Below are positions 63,593 through 64,000 of a DNA stretch of 64,000 nt, in pieces; position 1 is the first letter of the stretch; each line of letters opens with the position of its first letter. A model generated the notes under the pieces. The model saw nothing but the letters and a program-made list of their open reading frames with translations. It was not told the DNA's origin and searched no databases. Location of the stretch: positions 1 to 64,000 of the forward strand of contig JAEZUI010000026.1 in the NCBI GenBank assembly GCA_023421115.1, written 5' to 3'. The translations under genes and the position numbers were made by a program. This DNA comes from Bacillota bacterium (GTDB taxonomy: Bacteria; Bacillota; Clostridia; Acetivibrionales; Acetivibrionaceae).

Positions 63593-64000
63593 TTATTGCC
63601 CTATAAACGGTGTAATGGCTACTCTATCAATAGCGTTATCATTAAGAAAAGACGGATCATAAATACTCAAAGTATTATCTCCGGCATTGAGCTCCACGGT
63701 GAAACTTCTTTGTACCAGATAATCATAAGTTCCATTTAAAAACATATCAGAAAATGTTTCCACCCCTAAACCGTTAATACTAACTCTATGAAAATCTATA
63801 TCCGTTGAGTAATAATAGAAGGTCAATACATAACTTCCCGATGTTTCACAATGAATATTCATATCAAGTGTACCACTCCAGCCTAAATTCCCGTCTTTTA
63901 TTACCTTTTTTCCTCCTGAGCAAGCACTATCATCTACAACACGAACTGCTCCATAAAATTCACCTGCTTCAGCTTCATAATAGACAGTTTCATTAGAACT
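63593..64000 (-). CDS. C-terminal carbohydrate-binding module (CBM6/35-like) of a secreted protein, 5' truncated by the window
   Basis: 135 codons open to the right edge with no start needed. TVYYEAEAGEFYGAVRVVDD, then KKVIKDGNLGWSGTLDMNIH, GSYVLTFYYYSTD, FTVELNAGDNTLSIYDPSFL, then AIDRVAITPF give the beta-sandwich with YEAE calcium site, 'G-x-Y-x-L' strand and the terminal DRV strand of CBM6/CBM35. It is the C-terminal module of a glycoside hydrolase or other exported enzyme beyond the edge. No dockerin follows it, so if cellulosomal, the dockerin is elsewhere. Confidence 0.82.
   Translation of the reverse strand, partial: SSNETVYYEAEAGEFYGAVRVVDDSACSGGKKVIKDGNLGWSGTLDMNIHCETSGSYVLTFYYYSTDIDFHRVSINGLGVETFSDMFLNGTYDYLVQRSFTVELNAGDNTLSIYDPSFLNDNAIDRVAITPFIGQ

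Noticed and set aside
1..64000. CRISPR arrays
   Set aside because: No regularly spaced direct repeats of 20-40 nt were seen on reading through the window.

Overview
This window reads as the chromosome of a low-GC, spore-forming, cellulosome-producing Clostridia (Acetivibrio/Ruminiclostridium-like). The evidence is AT-rich DNA with GGAGG-type ribosome binding sites, a dockerin-tagged secreted expansin, sporulation genes (sigH, a ytxC-like gene, an alpha/beta SASP) and a clostridial housekeeping block (sigH, rlmB, mrnC, cysS, cysE). The species is an inference; a dockerin-expansin fusion is what I recall from the Acetivibrio clariflavus group.

Layout. 1-297 is the start of an Rpn-type nuclease gene that runs off the window. 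494-7071 (minus) is a tight six-gene operon: methyltransferase, three B12-binding-type radical SAM enzymes and two GNAT-fold transferases. It is divergent from a three-gene HlyD/FtsX/ATPase (MacAB-like) exporter at 7371-10746, with two palindromes between them. Together they look like an undescribed biosynthesis-and-export locus. 10886-16732 holds the dockerin-expansin, a small leader-like protein, a 7TM chemoreceptor-like protein and a VWA lipoprotein. Near-identical 30-nt direct repeats sit at 406-435 and 15029-15058.

16887-48150 is a large defence region. A complete Wadjet operon (jetD-A-B-C) comes first, then a Panacea/MqsR-like toxin-antitoxin pair, an AbiEii remnant and an integrase remnant. 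The rest is a stack of islands lying against tRNA-Thr(GGU) at 48072-48147. Degenerate copies of the tRNA 3' half at 27695-27746 and 35613-35650 mark at least two island boundaries. The first island (27.7-35.6 kb) carries an XRE/ImmA/PIN module, a Shedu gene flanked by two GC-rich structured non-coding blocks, and a Gabija pair. The second (35.7-48.1 kb) carries a second Shedu-like gene, a YgjP-like metallopeptidase, a type I restriction-modification system with an inserted BRO-N gene, AbiH, and an unrecognised PD-(D/E)XK protein. The Gabija and AbiH genes share a promoter-proximal motif containing a Spo0A-box-like core.

48161-64000 is backbone: tRNA-Gly, sigH, rlmB, mrnC, a cysteine T-box controlling cysE-cysS, a YvlD-like membrane protein, a probable 6S RNA, an OGG1-type glycosylase, several conserved clostridial proteins, an M20 amidohydrolase, small proteins including a SASP, and the C-terminal carbohydrate-binding module of a protein that runs off the right edge. 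No CRISPR array or rRNA gene was seen.
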